Shown here: piece by piece, positions 23,352 to 35,347 of the stretch | How the letters are laid out: every line of letters begins with the position of its first letter | Numbering within the stretch: position 1 is the first letter of the stretch | Assembly (NCBI GenBank): GCA_029204045.2 | Contig: CM055071.1 | Location: 16,079,161 to 16,143,160, forward strand | Length of the DNA stretch: 64,000 bases | Reading direction: 5' to 3' | Source of the DNA: Tillandsia leiboldiana | Lineage: Eukaryota > Streptophyta > Magnoliopsida > Poales > Bromeliaceae | Made by a program: the position numbers and the translations under genes | The notes under the pieces: generated by a model | Database searches by the model: none | The model's input: the letters and a program-made list of their open reading frames with translations, nothing else | Told to the model about the DNA's origin: nothing

Positions 23352-26300
23352 GTCACGCCCCGACGTCGAAACTGCGACCCGGGCACGCCAACCGATCCGT
23401 CGCCCATACGGGAAGCCCATATAGACGAAGCGACTAACCTGCAAAAGATCAACTATACTATATAGATATCAGAGCTAGAAGTAAAATAATCTGCTGTAAA
23501 AGTAAAATCAACCACCGTACAACTGGAAATAAAGATACAATGTCCATCTCCCAAATACGATCATATACAAAGTCCTCTAAAACAAACTCAGAACTCAACA
23601 GGGAGATATCTCCAAGAAATACATCAGTGTACAGGCTCTCAATACATAAGATGTCCTCACTACCTCAGTCTCTCAAACTGTAAAGTAAAATACAACTCTA
23701 TACCTCACTACAAAGGTCTCTCAACAGAGGAAAAAGAAATAACTAATCTACCGAAGCTCTCTTCCGAAGGGGTACCGCTACACTCCAACGACGGGTAGGG
23801 AACTAGCTCGCGACTCCCTCGCCTCGGTCAGAAGGATCAGCAACATGAGCAACAGGAACAGGAGCAGAAGTCCCTGGGGAAAAGACACCACGACGGGTGT
23901 GAGAACTACATCCCACAGTAGTTCTCAGTGGGTGCCGCCAACAAGCCCAACGGTCTGCCCACCAAGTCTACTAGAGGCACAAAGTAACAAAGTAACACTG
24001 AAAGAAAAAAGCTGGAAAAGAATGACTCCACAGCTGCAATGCCTCTATCTAGATGCTCAAAAAGTGGAACAGATGATAACATGGTGCATCTACTATCCCT
24101 CAAATCAGATCACCCAATCTACCTGACTGCCTCCTCGGGTCCAGTCAAACCTGCGCCTTCCTACTACCGTTACATCCCGGAGGACCGGACTGACGTAGGG
24201 CGTCCGTAGCTGCCAAAACTGGGCCAGCCAGAGGGACTGTGTCGACAAGTCGCGATACAAAAGTAACAAATCCACCCCGGGCGTGGCTCTCGAGGGGCGC
24301 GACCCCACCGAGGAAAAGGTATCCGCGCACTCTGTCGCTCAGGTGGCACTGCAGGCTATAGTCCAAAATCCACGCTCACGCTCTGAACGGAAAGACTCAG
24401 AATCCTCAATCATCTCGCACAACGGTCGGAGCACTCTCGACGACTCAGCTGATCAGCTCTCACGAACACGAGACACTAGCCTCTCCAACAGCTCACAACA
24501 CAAAACACACTGGCTGGAGATACTCCACAGCCAGGATCGGCCCACAACTCAGGGCTAACAAAACTGGTCGGACAACACTCAACGACCCGGGACCACCGTC
24601 AACCCCAACGGCTCCCACAACAGAACACCAAACTCACAGATAACACAGGAAGGACCGACACCATAAGGGTTTGAAAAACCCGATAGGTCGGTGCTAAGAA
24701 CCCTATCAAACAAGAACAGACTCTAGGCTCCGCCTATCGAAGTTTTCGGCCCCCTTACAGTTCGGGAACACGACAACCTCGGTACAACACGCAGAAGATA
24801 CCAACCAGGGCCCGAAAGTTCCGGAAGACCAACACCTACAACCCTATTAAACAAGAACAGGTTCCAGGCTCGGCCCCCGTGGCTTTCGTCTCGACAAAGG
24901 AACGACCCCTAGAACCCAGACCACTCGAATCCTTTCGAGTGGGGAGGTTTATAGGAAAAAGGTGACATTTGTTACTAAAAACCATTTCCACTCGACCCAC
25001 GCGGGGTGAAGACTAAAAGTAGTACCCTTTTTGAAAAGCTCTCTTGTTTTTAGGAGAAATCCATTTTTAATGACTTTTAGTTCTTTTTAGAAAAACAGTT
25101 AGAAAACAAGTGTTTTACCCAAACTCCGAAGGGCTGATGCCTTTGTCCAATCAAACAAGAACAGACTCAAGCGGCCCTTCGATGCTTGGAAGAAAACATT
25201 TGGTAGGCTAAAATCATGTGTATGTCGAAAAGGGTTCTGGGTTCTAGGTCCGGCTAACACTAGTACACTACTGCCACTAACACAGTGGTTACAACCCAAA
25301 CAGGGGAAACAAGACCTCCCGGGACCACCGTTTACCCCAAACGGTTCCCGGTACAGACAAGCGATCCACAAAATTTACCAGACTCCACTCTGCTCCCAAG
25401 CACGAGTGCAAATGCATCCCACACTAAAAAGAAGTCCCGACCGCTCGGCCCACTACCCGGGTGAGGATAACACTAAGTCCAGAAATGAAATACAAGGTGT
25501 GGATGTCTAAACATAAATAACCCTAGCCCAAGTGAGGGTTTTCTACTAGTCTGGTTACACATGCAACATATGACGGGGGTGCTAGGTCAAGTTCCAAAAC
25601 TAAAATTTAACAGGTGGTAGGAAGCAAAAGAGATCATCAGATAAATACAAGGAATAACAATTCCTACATTCTAGCATGCTACACAAGAATCCACTATCAT
25701 GCATAGTCCTACTATAGCATATTTAATGTCTAGTCCATCAAACTTGGAGACAAGGCCACCCACCTGAAGGCGCTATCTGTCCAAAGTCCCACAGCTGAAA
25801 ATACCCCAAAATCAAAGTCTCCAGATCCAACGGGTCCAGCAACACTTGCAAACACCCCTGGGTACAACAATAAGGTCCAACGTTACACTTAATCCAAAAT
25901 ATTCCAAATATACACAATCTGCGAAAACAGCCTCAAAGATGTGAAATTTCCACCTACAGAACGGACTCGGAAAAATCCAACAAAAATATTACTGCGATCC
26001 TCGCGTCGAGACCTTCGAAACAGGTACCTGCACGCCCAATTCCGAGCACCGTAGGCCAAGTTACAAATTCCACAACACAGGGTGCACATAACCTCACAAC
26101 AACACATTTGTAATTCCATACACAGATAAAGGGAGGAATTATACCTTCTGGAAACATCTCAGAAAAATCCCAAAAAATACGGTGATAATCCTCCCGTTGC
26201 GTAGATGCAAAAAGTGCAAAGGCCCATCTCAATCCGATGTCCGAGCGCGAGGATATGCCCGAAACAATCCGCTGTCCTCAAGATTCGTCACAGAAAACAA

Positions 26301-27415
26301 GGGTCCCAGTAAGAATGGAAAAACTCCTCGAAAAATGCGAAAAGAGAGGAAAGCTACATAGATCGTAGCTCTGTCTGTCGCGGATCCAGCGGCGAAGAAA
26401 TCGCGCGAAAAGGTGGTCGGAGTAAGCCGGAGGAGCCCGCGCACCGAAACGCGACGAAGGAAAACACAAATGGATGAGCGTCGCGCCGCGCCGTAAAAAT
26501 GGAAACCTCGGGAAGCGCGCCACATAAAATCCCAGAAATACTTAGGTGGATGCAGCACTGCACGAGGAAGAAAGTTGCTGAAGGCGTCGAGGTGAAGAGA
26601 GGCTCGGAAACGCGGCAAAAGGGGAGAAGAATGCGGCTCGGACCTTTAAATAGGCTGCTCGAAACAATTCAGAAAATACCGAACGTGTCCCAGGTTTCGG
26701 GCGCGCGGAAGATTCGGGCTGCTACAGTGTTGGGCCCGGCCCAACACTGTGCGGGCCCGAATCCTCCCTGGGCCTCCACGATACCCACCGAACAGGCAAT
26801 AGCGAGCGCCACCACACACATCGCGCCACGGGGCCGCCCCCAGACGCCGACATGTGGCCCGGCAGCCAGTCAACGCGCGACTGGCGCGCGCACGTGCGCG
26901 TGCCAGCGCCGCGTGCGCACCCTGCCAGGCACGCGCCCCGAGGCGGGGCGCACCAGCTCGGTGCACCAAGCGCGCAACACCGCCCCTATCGCAGGCCGCC
27001 ACGTGTCCGCCCTCCGGTGCACGCCGGCGCCGTGGACCGCGCACCTGCCCGCCTGCCCGCGCACTGCGCGCTGCCCTCGCCCGCGGGCCGCCGCGCTCCG
27101 CCGTTGCCTGCCGTGCTCCGCCACTGCCCACCGGCGGCCGGAACAGTGTCAAGCTGCCTCGAAATCCGTGCGCGACATCTGGGCTCCGAAAAATCCAAGT
27201 AAATAGTCCATTTTCATCGTTTTCGCGCGCTAAATCCAAATCCGGAGTCCGTTTTGCCCAATTCCACTTCTAAAATTTCCCAAAGGCCTCCGGTGATGCA
27301 AACTTAATCCCAAATTGCACCATAAATCCATTTCTTGGGCCCGACACGTGCACAAACACTCCCAAGGGCCCCTAATTCATCAGTAATCTCTTAAGTGGGG
27401 ATTCGGGTCCTCACA
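23352..27415 (-). mobile_element. Solo LTR D, main part
   Basis: The sequence continues TGTCAC from 11831-11836 with GCCCCGACGTCGAAACTGCGACCCGGG and ends GATTCGGGTCCTCACA at 27415, followed by ATAAG (27416-27420), the match of 11826-11830. Bases 23352-23356 are the GTCAC duplicate. D is about 4.07 kb and a single LTR. Features: a 9-bp GAGAACTAC/GTAGTTCTC stem-loop at 23901-23926, three copies of the 16-nt ATCAAACAAGAACAG-type motif (24705, 24846, 25149), a TATTTAAA box at 26645-26652 (minus) and a GC-rich U3 (about 26700-27150). It is closer to the tandem-array LTRs than to C. Confidence 0.93.
26645..26652 (-). promoter_or_regulatory. TATA-like box of LTR D
   Basis: TTTAAATA on plus, TATTTAAA on minus, at the same place as the TATA boxes of the other LTRs, next to the GC-rich U3. 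Confidence 0.5.
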
Positions 27416-27420
27416 ATAAG

Positions 27421-30016
27421 TATCATAAATCAGCAGGACTGGATCACGACTCTGATCAAAGTGGGAAAACCCATCCACTAAAGAAGACCCCGGTCCTCAA
27501 ACAGATGCAATAGTACTCAAATAGTGGGAAACTCCGTCCACTAGAGAAACCTGATACCCAATCTGATGCATAAGTAAATATCCGGTCAACCACCCAGTAT
27601 TCGCGGTTGCCGTAATGCCCCACAAACCATAACCTAAAACCGACCTCCGGTCAACCGCCCAATAACCGCGGTTGCCGCACTATCCTGCCATCCACAAACA
27701 AGCCCAACCTGTGCCCGACACAAAGCCCCGACCACACTATCCCCAAACTCTTGCTCGAACCCGAGCAACACTGACCGCCTGACTAACAAAGAAGGAGAAA
27801 GGAAAAGCATGGTTTCTCCTAAGTCAAGTTCCAATAAGTAGTGTAGCAGTAAAGATGGCCTAACTATATGTCTATACAAGCATGCATTTGTCCTCAAGGA
27901 AGAATAAAGATGAGATAACGAATAGTAGCATCAACTAGAAATAACCGCGTGCCCGAAAATCAAAGATGAACTACCCCTGTCCATAATCCATGAAAACTCC
28001 GCAGAGTAATTTCCGCACATAGATAAATCATCCTACTCCATCGAGTAAATCCAATCCCATGAAAGTCTATGTGTTAACCTGGCATGCTAGTGACTTGCTA
28101 CTATAATAAACCGATCTCGCAAAACGATGCCAAAAATAATCAAACATGATCTCCATCTCATCTAGTGTCTAATAACCACAACCATCCACCATATGCTATA
28201 TCTTAATTCCTTTAAATCATGTACAATATATAAGTAAGCATTAAACACATGATCAAGGCCATTTCCATGCTTACATCTGAAATCTATTAATTGTACATTT
28301 AATCATGCATGCATTCAAACATATAGAATTAGAGAACCGTCCACCGGTTCTGGGGACAAAGCAACCCACCTGAAACGCTCTCCGTAGGCAAAGCTGAAGT
28401 CGATGAAGAGCGTGGCCACTTGCTAACAAAATCTGCTGAACCCGCATCCTCGGTACATGTCGCGCAAGCCTCGGCTCCAAACAACATCACCCCAACAATG
28501 CAACACCACAACAATCAACATCACACACAATCAATACCCCAAACACACACCAAACAACATTGCTGCTTTTCCAAAACAACACAAAGAAGGGCATTTCTCA
28601 CCTGTATTCAGTCCTCCAAAAATCCCAAAAAAATCACGGTTGCGATCCTCGCGACGAGTAGCCCCAAAACGAGTATTTATACACCTCATTCCGACACCTG
28701 TAGGCCAAGATACAAATTAAATAATGCGGTGCGCCGGCAATCCACAACACTGCAAAAACTGCGGGATACAACCCCAAAGAAGCTTAAATCTCACCTTCGA
28801 AGAGTCCTCAGAAAAATCCAACAAAAATACGGGCGCGTTCCTCCCGAAGTGTAGATGCCGATCTCCTTATACGCCTTATTCCGATGCCCGTAGGACGAGA
28901 AATCCCAACATTACTCCACTACTGTCCCGTACCTCGCAGCAGTACAAAGGGTCACAAAAACACCTCGGGAACTATGCCGAAAACTCGAAATGAGGAGAAG
29001 TGATCAACACGAAAATCGAAGCCTTAGCTCTCGTGAATGCGCTGCCGTGAAAATTGGCTCAAAACTCTATCGGGGTGATCCGGTGTGTCTCGCGGAATGA
29101 AGAGCGACGGTAAAAGCCAAAAATCCATGGTGCGTCGATGTGCGCCGCGTCGCAGAAAACGTCGATGCCGCGGCATCCAAAAATCCCGGAAATCCATCGG
29201 AGGGTAGAGGAAAAGGTGGGGAAGGCTTTTCTACAGGGGAGGCTCCAGAAAAATTCCAAAAAACCCGCACAAGAACTCGCCACGGCCTATTTATAGGCTC
29301 AGCCGAACAAAAGAGAAAATGCCATCCGTGTCCCTGGTTTCGGGCGCCCGAAGCTTTCAGGCGCCGAAACCGGGTCGAACGAGACCCGTCCGACCGCGCC
29401 CGGATCATCCTGGTGGCGCCACGTCTCCACAGAACAGCGGACGGCCGAGTCCGCCACCAACCTTGCGCCGCGTGGCCCACTGCGGGCTCTGACGCATGGC
29501 CCTCTACACGCACGCATCTCGAGGCGCTCCCCATGCATCCAGTGGACCACGACCACTGAACCATCAAATCGCCAGCTGCCACGTGGCATGCTTGTCCCCG
29601 CAGCACCGCGGCTGCCCGTGCACTGCCCGCGCCCGTGCCCGCGCGCTGCCAGCGCCTGCTCCGCCGCCTGCCCGAGCCCGCGCCGCAGCGCTTCGCCGTC
29701 GCCGGCGCTGCCCCAGCCGCCGGAACAGTGCCCCGTGCCTCGAAATCCGTGCTCGGGCATCTAGCCTCCAAAAAATACAAGTGAATAGTCCATTTTTATC
29801 GTTTTCGCGTGCTGAATCCAAATCCGATGTCCGTTTCGCCAAATTCCACTTCAAAAATTTGCCGAAGGCATCCAAATAAGTAATCTTAACCCAAATTTCA
29901 TGCTGAGTCAAAATCTTGGGTCCAATTTGCGCACAAACACCCCCAATGCTCAACATAAGCCTCCGGAAGCTGTTGATCCAACAGTAATCCTTACGTGGGA
30001 TTTTCGAGTCCTCACA
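27421..30016 (-). mobile_element. Solo LTR C, right part
   Basis: It resumes LTR C after the D insertion (TATCATAAATCAGCAGGACTGG) and ends TTTTCGAGTCCTCACA at 30016, followed by CGAAG (30017-30021). It includes the R/U3 part with CTATTTATAG (29287-29296, minus TATA) and a GC-rich U3 at about 29400-29720. Two copies of a ~200-bp internal module start near 28617 and 28808. Confidence 0.92.
29287..29296 (-). promoter_or_regulatory. TATA box of LTR C
   Basis: The minus strand reads CTATAAATAG, a canonical plant TATA box, between the GC-rich U3 and the leader. Confidence 0.6.
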
Positions 30017-30021
30017 CGAAG

Positions 30022-31235
30022 CGTTTGAGGTAACGGAGTACTCGGGGGTATTTGCGATGATTCCTGCACATTAGGTGAACTAGAAGAACCATGAGATGCA
30101 TCAAAATTTTTAGAAGACTTATCATGCAAAGATGCAATATCATTAGCAGGAAATTCATCATCAAGAGACATATCAAGGGTAGATTTATCAGAAGACAAAT
30201 GAGAAGCTTCATCTACTTTAACATTAATTGATTCTATCATCGTCTTCGATTCAAGATTGTATACTCGACATGCTCTACTGTTTGTAGAATAACCCATAAA
30301 AATTCCTTCATCACTTCGAGAGTCGAATTTTCCAAGATTTTCTCCATTGCATAAAATGTAACAGCAACTCCCGAAGATACGAAAATACTTGATATTAGGT
30401 TTTCTACAGAACCATAGTTCATATGGGGTATTCAAAGTACCCGGGCGCAAATAGATGCGATTGATCACATAGACCGCGGTGTTAATTGCTTCAGCCCAAA
30501 AATATAAAGGGAGTTTCCGGCTATGAAGCATAACACGCGCCATCTCTTGAACAACTCTATTTTTGCGCTCAACTACACCGTTTTGCTGCGGTGTATAAGG
30601 TGCAGAGAATTCATGTTTTATGTCATTTGAAGTGCAAAATCAATGAATTTTGAATTAATGAATTCTCCACCTCTATAACTGTGAACACGGACAATCTTTT
30701 CATTTTTCTCAATCATAATACGATGACATATATCATGAAAAGAGTCAAAAGTATCCACTTTCTCTTTTAAAAATGCTACCCAAGAATATCTAGAGAAATC
30801 ATCAACCAAAAAAAAAATATACCATTTTCCACCCAACCTAGGTTGACGAGTTGGCCCCATTAAGTCCATATGCAATAATTCTAATGGGCGTTTAGTTCCT
30901 ACATGGTTCAAATTCTTGTGAATGGATCTAGTTTGTTTTCCCTTTTGACAACCACCACACAAAAGATTTTCTTTGAAGTTCAATTTAGGAACACCTCTAA
31001 CTATGTCTTTGTTAGATATTCTAGATAGTTCCTTAAAGTTAATGTGACCTAGTCTTTCATGCCAAAGAGTCTCATTATCAAGTAACACTAGGTTACAATT
31101 TTGACTTGTTTTACCAGTAACTATATAGCAATTGTTCTGTGACCTAACCCATTTCAAAATGAATGAATGATTTTCATCAGTTACAAGACATTCTACAGAA
31201 GAAAAATTAACTGAAAACCATCATCACACAGTTGG
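30022..31235 (-). pseudogene. pol: Copia integrase and RT linker, broken
   Basis: Integrase of the SIRE-like element, which would join element cDNA to host DNA. The minus-strand order is: GAG-pre-integrase zinc region (HERLGHINFKELSR ... CGGCQKGKQ), core motif LELLHMDLMGPTR with the first catalytic Asp, FFLVDDFSRYSW, then HSYRGGEFINSKF. Relatives have S-D-x-G-G-E-F there, so the second catalytic Asp is Tyr. The frame breaks after ALQMT near 30615. Beyond it are the PYTPQQNGVVERKNR block with the catalytic Glu and the C-terminal region MLHSRKLPLYFWAEA, YELWFCRKPNIKYFRIFGSC. The fragment ends at the CGAAG site of LTR C and continues as RT at 10577. Another break near 31240 separates it from the protease. 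Confidence 0.93.
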
Positions 31236-32051
31236 CTAAATGCTTATGAGATTAGTCTTAAGGCCTTCAACAAACAAAACATTGTTCAAAACCGGGCCAT
31301 CTGGAATAGTAATTATTCCTTTGCCAACTATTTTTGAAGATCGTCCATCTCCAAAAACTACATGTGCTCCGGAGGTTTTCTCAAGGGTTTGAAAAATGTT
31401 TTTGTCTCTGGTCATGTGGCATGAGCAACCACTATCCAGATACCAAGACGAATTGTCATACACATATAGTGATGTGTGAATGACAACACAAGGGAAGAAT
31501 TCACCTTTGCGCACCCAAACCTTACGAGTTTTGGAATACGTCGGCAATGATCGTGAGATTGATTTCCTTGGTGAACGCGTCTTGTTCAGTTGATCACTTT
31601 TCTTTGGAATCCATGATGACATCGTCTTGTGGGGTGTACTACCATTGTTCTTGACCTTTGATTGATTTCTTCTTGAATTCCAGTCTTTGTTCTTGATGGT
31701 AGTTGTTGCAAGAAGCGCTTGATTTGATCGCTTGCCTTTATTCTTGCAATTTCGTCTAATGTGGCCTGCAAAACCACAACGAAAACATACCTTTGTGCAT
31801 GTTGAACCCGAAGTAGATGAGGTAGGCTTGTTAACGTTGGATGCAGTGATTTTCGTTGGAGGAGGAGAAACCGACTGGGGCACAAAAACCGTTCCACTCG
31901 AACTCGGATCCTTGCTGGTTCGAGTGTATCCAAGACCCAACCGATTCGTTTGACCAAGACCAAGTAGCTTGTCCAACTTGCTCCTTCCAGAAGAGAATCG
32001 CTTCAAATCTTCCTTAAGTTGGAGTATGGTCTTCGTCATCTCCAATTTTTC
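31236..32051 (-). pseudogene. Copia gag C-terminus and protease
   Basis: The frame runs from KLDKLLGLGQTNRLGLGY through a zinc knuckle CFRCGFAGHIRRNC (CX2CX4HX4C) to the aspartic protease, where WYLDSGCSCHMTRDKNIF holds the catalytic D-S-G. It continues GKGIITI and NVLFVEGLKTNLISI, typical of copia protease. It is joined in frame to the gag upstream except for a TAA stop at 32052-32054. It would cut the polyprotein into capsid and enzymes. Confidence 0.9.
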
Positions 32052-33517
32052 TTATTGAGCCTCGGAGTAGAGCTTTGAGAAGTGATTTACATTATCCACC
32101 AATTTGATGTGCTCCTTCTCGAAATGCTCGTTCTTCTCTCGAAGGAAAACATTTATCTTGATCAAGTTGTCCTTTTCCTCTTCAACAGCGATTGAGAGAG
32201 AAGTTGCCTCTTTAGATTGTTCTTCAAGATCCCGCAATCTTCTTCTCAAACTTTTGTTTTTCTTTGCCAATTTCTTTGAATCCTTCAATAATTTATGGTA
32301 GACAAAAGCAAAGTCTTCACCTTCAGAATCACTTGGTTCATCATCCGTTGCATTCTTTTCGTTCAAGGAGTTGGATAATGAGCCAGAGAAAGTCGCTGAA
32401 AAGCACATGTAAGGTGAAGTTGTGGACGCGTGGAATGCTGTGGCGTTGTTGTCCTCATCACTGGAAGATGACTCATTGGAAGTGGAAGTGTCATCCCATG
32501 TGGCGGCTTGCATAGCCTTCTTCTTTGACGGATTCTTATTGGGACACTCCGTTGAGATATGGCCATAGCCTCGGCATTTGAAGCACTGGATTTGTCCTTC
32601 AGAGTTCTTCTTGTCCTTTGAAAAACCCTCTTTCTTTCTTGACTTAAAGCTTGAAGATCCCTTGCCTTTCTTGGTCTTAACGAAGAATGAGGATTTATTT
32701 GAATTTTCCCTTCGAAAGCTTCGGCGAAATTTCCTCGTCAAGAGTGCAAGTTGTTTCTCTAAATCCTCCATGGATAGATTATCATCAGCGTCTAAGGAGG
32801 ATGAATCTGCGTCTTCTTCTTTTGTTGAATTCAATGCAAAACCTGAAGACTTAGAAGAAGAGGAAGGCTTTCTAGAAGAATAGTTAGTAGGAAAAGTCAT
32901 TTCATACGTTTGAAGTGCACCAACTAATTCTTCTACCTTGATTTCGTCCGGGTGTTTTACTGTTTCAATGGCTGCGACCTTAGGGCGAAATCTTTCAGGA
33001 AGAGTTCTCAAAATCTTTCTTACAACTTTAGATTCTGGAATTTTCTCTCCCAAGTTAGCACATGTATTAACGATATCTTGCAATCGTGTATAATAATCTG
33101 TGAAAGATTCATTTTCTGCCATAAAAATAGAGTCAAATTTGCTCGTAAGCATTTGCATTTTTGAATCTTCACTAAACTTGTTCCCTCATGTGTAACTTGT
33201 AGAGTATCCCATATTTCTTTTGCAGTCTCACATGCCGAGACGCGAGAGAATTCGGTTTGTGACAAGGCATTAAATAAGGCGTTAATTCCCTTGCCGTTGT
33301 AAGAAGAAGCATCAATTTCTTCCTTAGTCCATTTCGACCTAGGTTTGATGGTGACAACATCGACAATAATCTCAGTAGGATTTGTCCATCCAAACTCAAT
33401 TGATTGCCAAACCCGTTCATCGATGGAAATTAAAAATGCTCTCTTGCGTACTTTCCAATATGCATAATTTGTTCCATCGAAGAACGGTGGTTTATTGATG
33501 TTTCCACCTTCAACCAT
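32052..33517 (-). pseudogene. gag: Copia gag (SIRE-like), frameshifted
   Basis: Starts at ATG 33517 with MVEGGNINKPPFFDGTNYAY, the usual N-terminus of the DUF4219/UBN2-type copia gag. The first frame runs to about 33171, where a one-base loss shifts it. The second frame continues with MQMLTSKFDSIFMAENESF, LRTLPERFRPKVAAIE, an Asp/Ser-rich stretch, a zinc knuckle CFKCRGYGHISTEC near 32570, and a long charged coiled-coil-like tail (LAKKNKSLRRRLRDLEEQ). An in-frame TAA closes it at 32052. Gag would form the particle. The long coiled-coil tail fits SIRE gag. Start choice is supported by position just after the PBS. Confidence 0.92.
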
Positions 33518-33536
33518 TGTTTACAACCCTATTCCT

Positions 33537-33548
33537 GCTCTGATACCA
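33537..33548 (-). other. Copia primer binding site
   Basis: The minus strand reads TGGTATCAGAGC, the initiator-Met-tRNA complement, 2 bp from the LTR end (TGTGAATTATG at 33551). Confidence 0.92.
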
Positions 33549-33550
33549 CT

Positions 33551-34788
33551 TGTGAATTATGAATAATATGGATCCGAATAGGGGAAAAACCACCTAGAGG
33601 GGGGGTGAATAGGTGAAAACAATAAACACACCAAATCGTTGCGTAAAAAAATAACCCAATGCGGAAAATAAATAAAGTACGCAAGATTTACGTGAAAAAC
33701 TCCATCACATGAGTAAAAAACCACGGGACCGATAACACGGCTAAATCCACTAAGATTAAACACGTACAAGGTGATTTACCGTAACCCTACGACTCAACAT
33801 TTTCCATACGCTCCTAGTTGATCTTCTCCGCTCGCTCCGAACGCTCCTCGAATCCACGATTTGCGTCCCAACGCCGAATCCACGATGTTCAACGTCGACT
33901 CCACGACGTCCAACCGAATCCACGGTCTTCACCAATGCGGGACGTTTCAATCACACAAACGCGCCTCGCTCCGAATCCACGAGAGTGGTAGCACCTTGAA
34001 TCCACAAGGCCACGCGAATCCTCACGCCGATTCTTGGTAAAATCGTTGTTTTTGTTTGGTGATGATAATCTGCCGAATACTTAGATCAAAGATAGATAAG
34101 GAAATACCATCTAAGTATTCTTCAATTTGATTCTACAAAAAATAGGTGTTTGGAAATCCTAGAATCAAATTGAACAATATAGATGAAGAAACATGAATTT
34201 AATCGTGTTTTCCTTTCTTCTCTATATTTGTGGATTGATCCTTTTTTGGATACCCTAAAAGATGAAATTAGGGTTTATTTATAGGTTAGAAACCTTTGGA
34301 AAGAGATAAGCATCAAAAACTGACTTAACAGAATTTTTCCCGCATGACGGTCCGGACTAGATTTGGTTGATCCGGACTGTTGTCTTTTTTCAGTAATTTT
34401 TCTGAAAAAATAGTTCGGGGTCCGGACTGGAATTTCCTGATCCGGACTGTTCATGCGATTTCAGCAAACACATAGTTCGGGGTCCGGACTGAAACAGGGG
34501 AGGTCCGGACTGGAATTCCGCATGAACTAAACTATGTTCGGGGTCCAGACTGGAATGGTCTGATCCGGATCCTGAGCATCCAACTTGTCCAGTTTTTTAT
34601 TTTATGCACTGAAAACTTATCCAAGTGTTTCTAAACTACACAAATGTATTCGGATCACCAAAATTATTTAGTTAAAGTACCTGATCATTCCGAATGCATT
34701 CTTCTTAAGATTGATGTAGTTGATCCACAATTCTTCATCTTCAATCTTATACCACTTCACAAAATACGCCAATACAAAATCCTTAACA
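33551..34788 (-). mobile_element. Copia 5' LTR (outer boundary uncertain)
   Basis: The inner end is firm: TGTGAATTATG at 33551 next to the PBS. It has CACCTAGAGGGGGGGTGAATAGG, common near copia LTR ends, a TATA box GGTTTATTTATAGG (about 34275-34290, minus) and a TCCGGACT repeat in U3. The outer end is unclear. A TGTT...CA boundary fits 34788, but the next bases (CTCCCTCCTTTTAGGAGTTTC) look like a gypsy polypurine tract, so the last tens of bases could be a different LTR. Confidence 0.65.
34340..34575. repeat. TCCGGACT repeat in copia U3
   Basis: GTCCGGACTGGAA or TCCGGACTG recurs about seven times, in larger blocks starting ATAGTTCGGGGTCCGGACTG near 34412, 34472 and 34531 (about 60 bp apart). 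TCCGGA is a palindrome. Likely promoter repeats. Confidence 0.8.
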
Positions 34789-35347
34789 CTCCCTCCTTTT
34801 AGGAGTTTCGTCCGTGAAACTAAAACCAAACCTCAACTCGAATTTGGTCGAATATAGGGAGTGTCGCCCCAATACCAGGCCTACTACATGCCACCACTGG
34901 GCACCATCTTGCCCGTTCGACAATTTCGCACGAAGCTCTCGTTCGTGCATCCTTAACCCAACTCCGCGGAAGTCCTTGATCTTACGTCCCAATAACCTCA
35001 CCAGCTAGGTGAAGATACAATCGAGTACTTTCTCCTTCAACCATCCGTAATGACCCAATCTTGACTTGAGGAATTCCTTGACAATTCCGCAGTCCTTTTT
35101 CCATAACAAGGCTGTATCCGCAACCAATTACTTTAATCACATTCTTCTGCCGTTCCATCGGCTCAACGTGGAGGGCAAAAGCCAATCCACACTCTCAACT
35201 ATTCCGCACGCCACTAGCGCTCTAATCTACGAGTTCTCAACTATCCCGTATATCTCAAATTACCAACGGTCCACAGACCACGGTACCATATAGGCATATA
35301 ACCCGACCTCTAACTTGACACCGCCTAACAGCTCTCATCAGTACACA
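34789..35347 (-). other. Old gypsy-like interior remnant
   Basis: It begins with a polypurine-like block (CTCCCTCCTTTTAGGAG) and a hairpin AGTTTC...GAAACT (about 34805), as at the 3' end of other interiors here. A pair of short minus-strand frames (34783-35001 and 34982-35185) matches nothing I recognise. It probably belongs to a gypsy element whose LTR was displaced. Confidence 0.4.
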
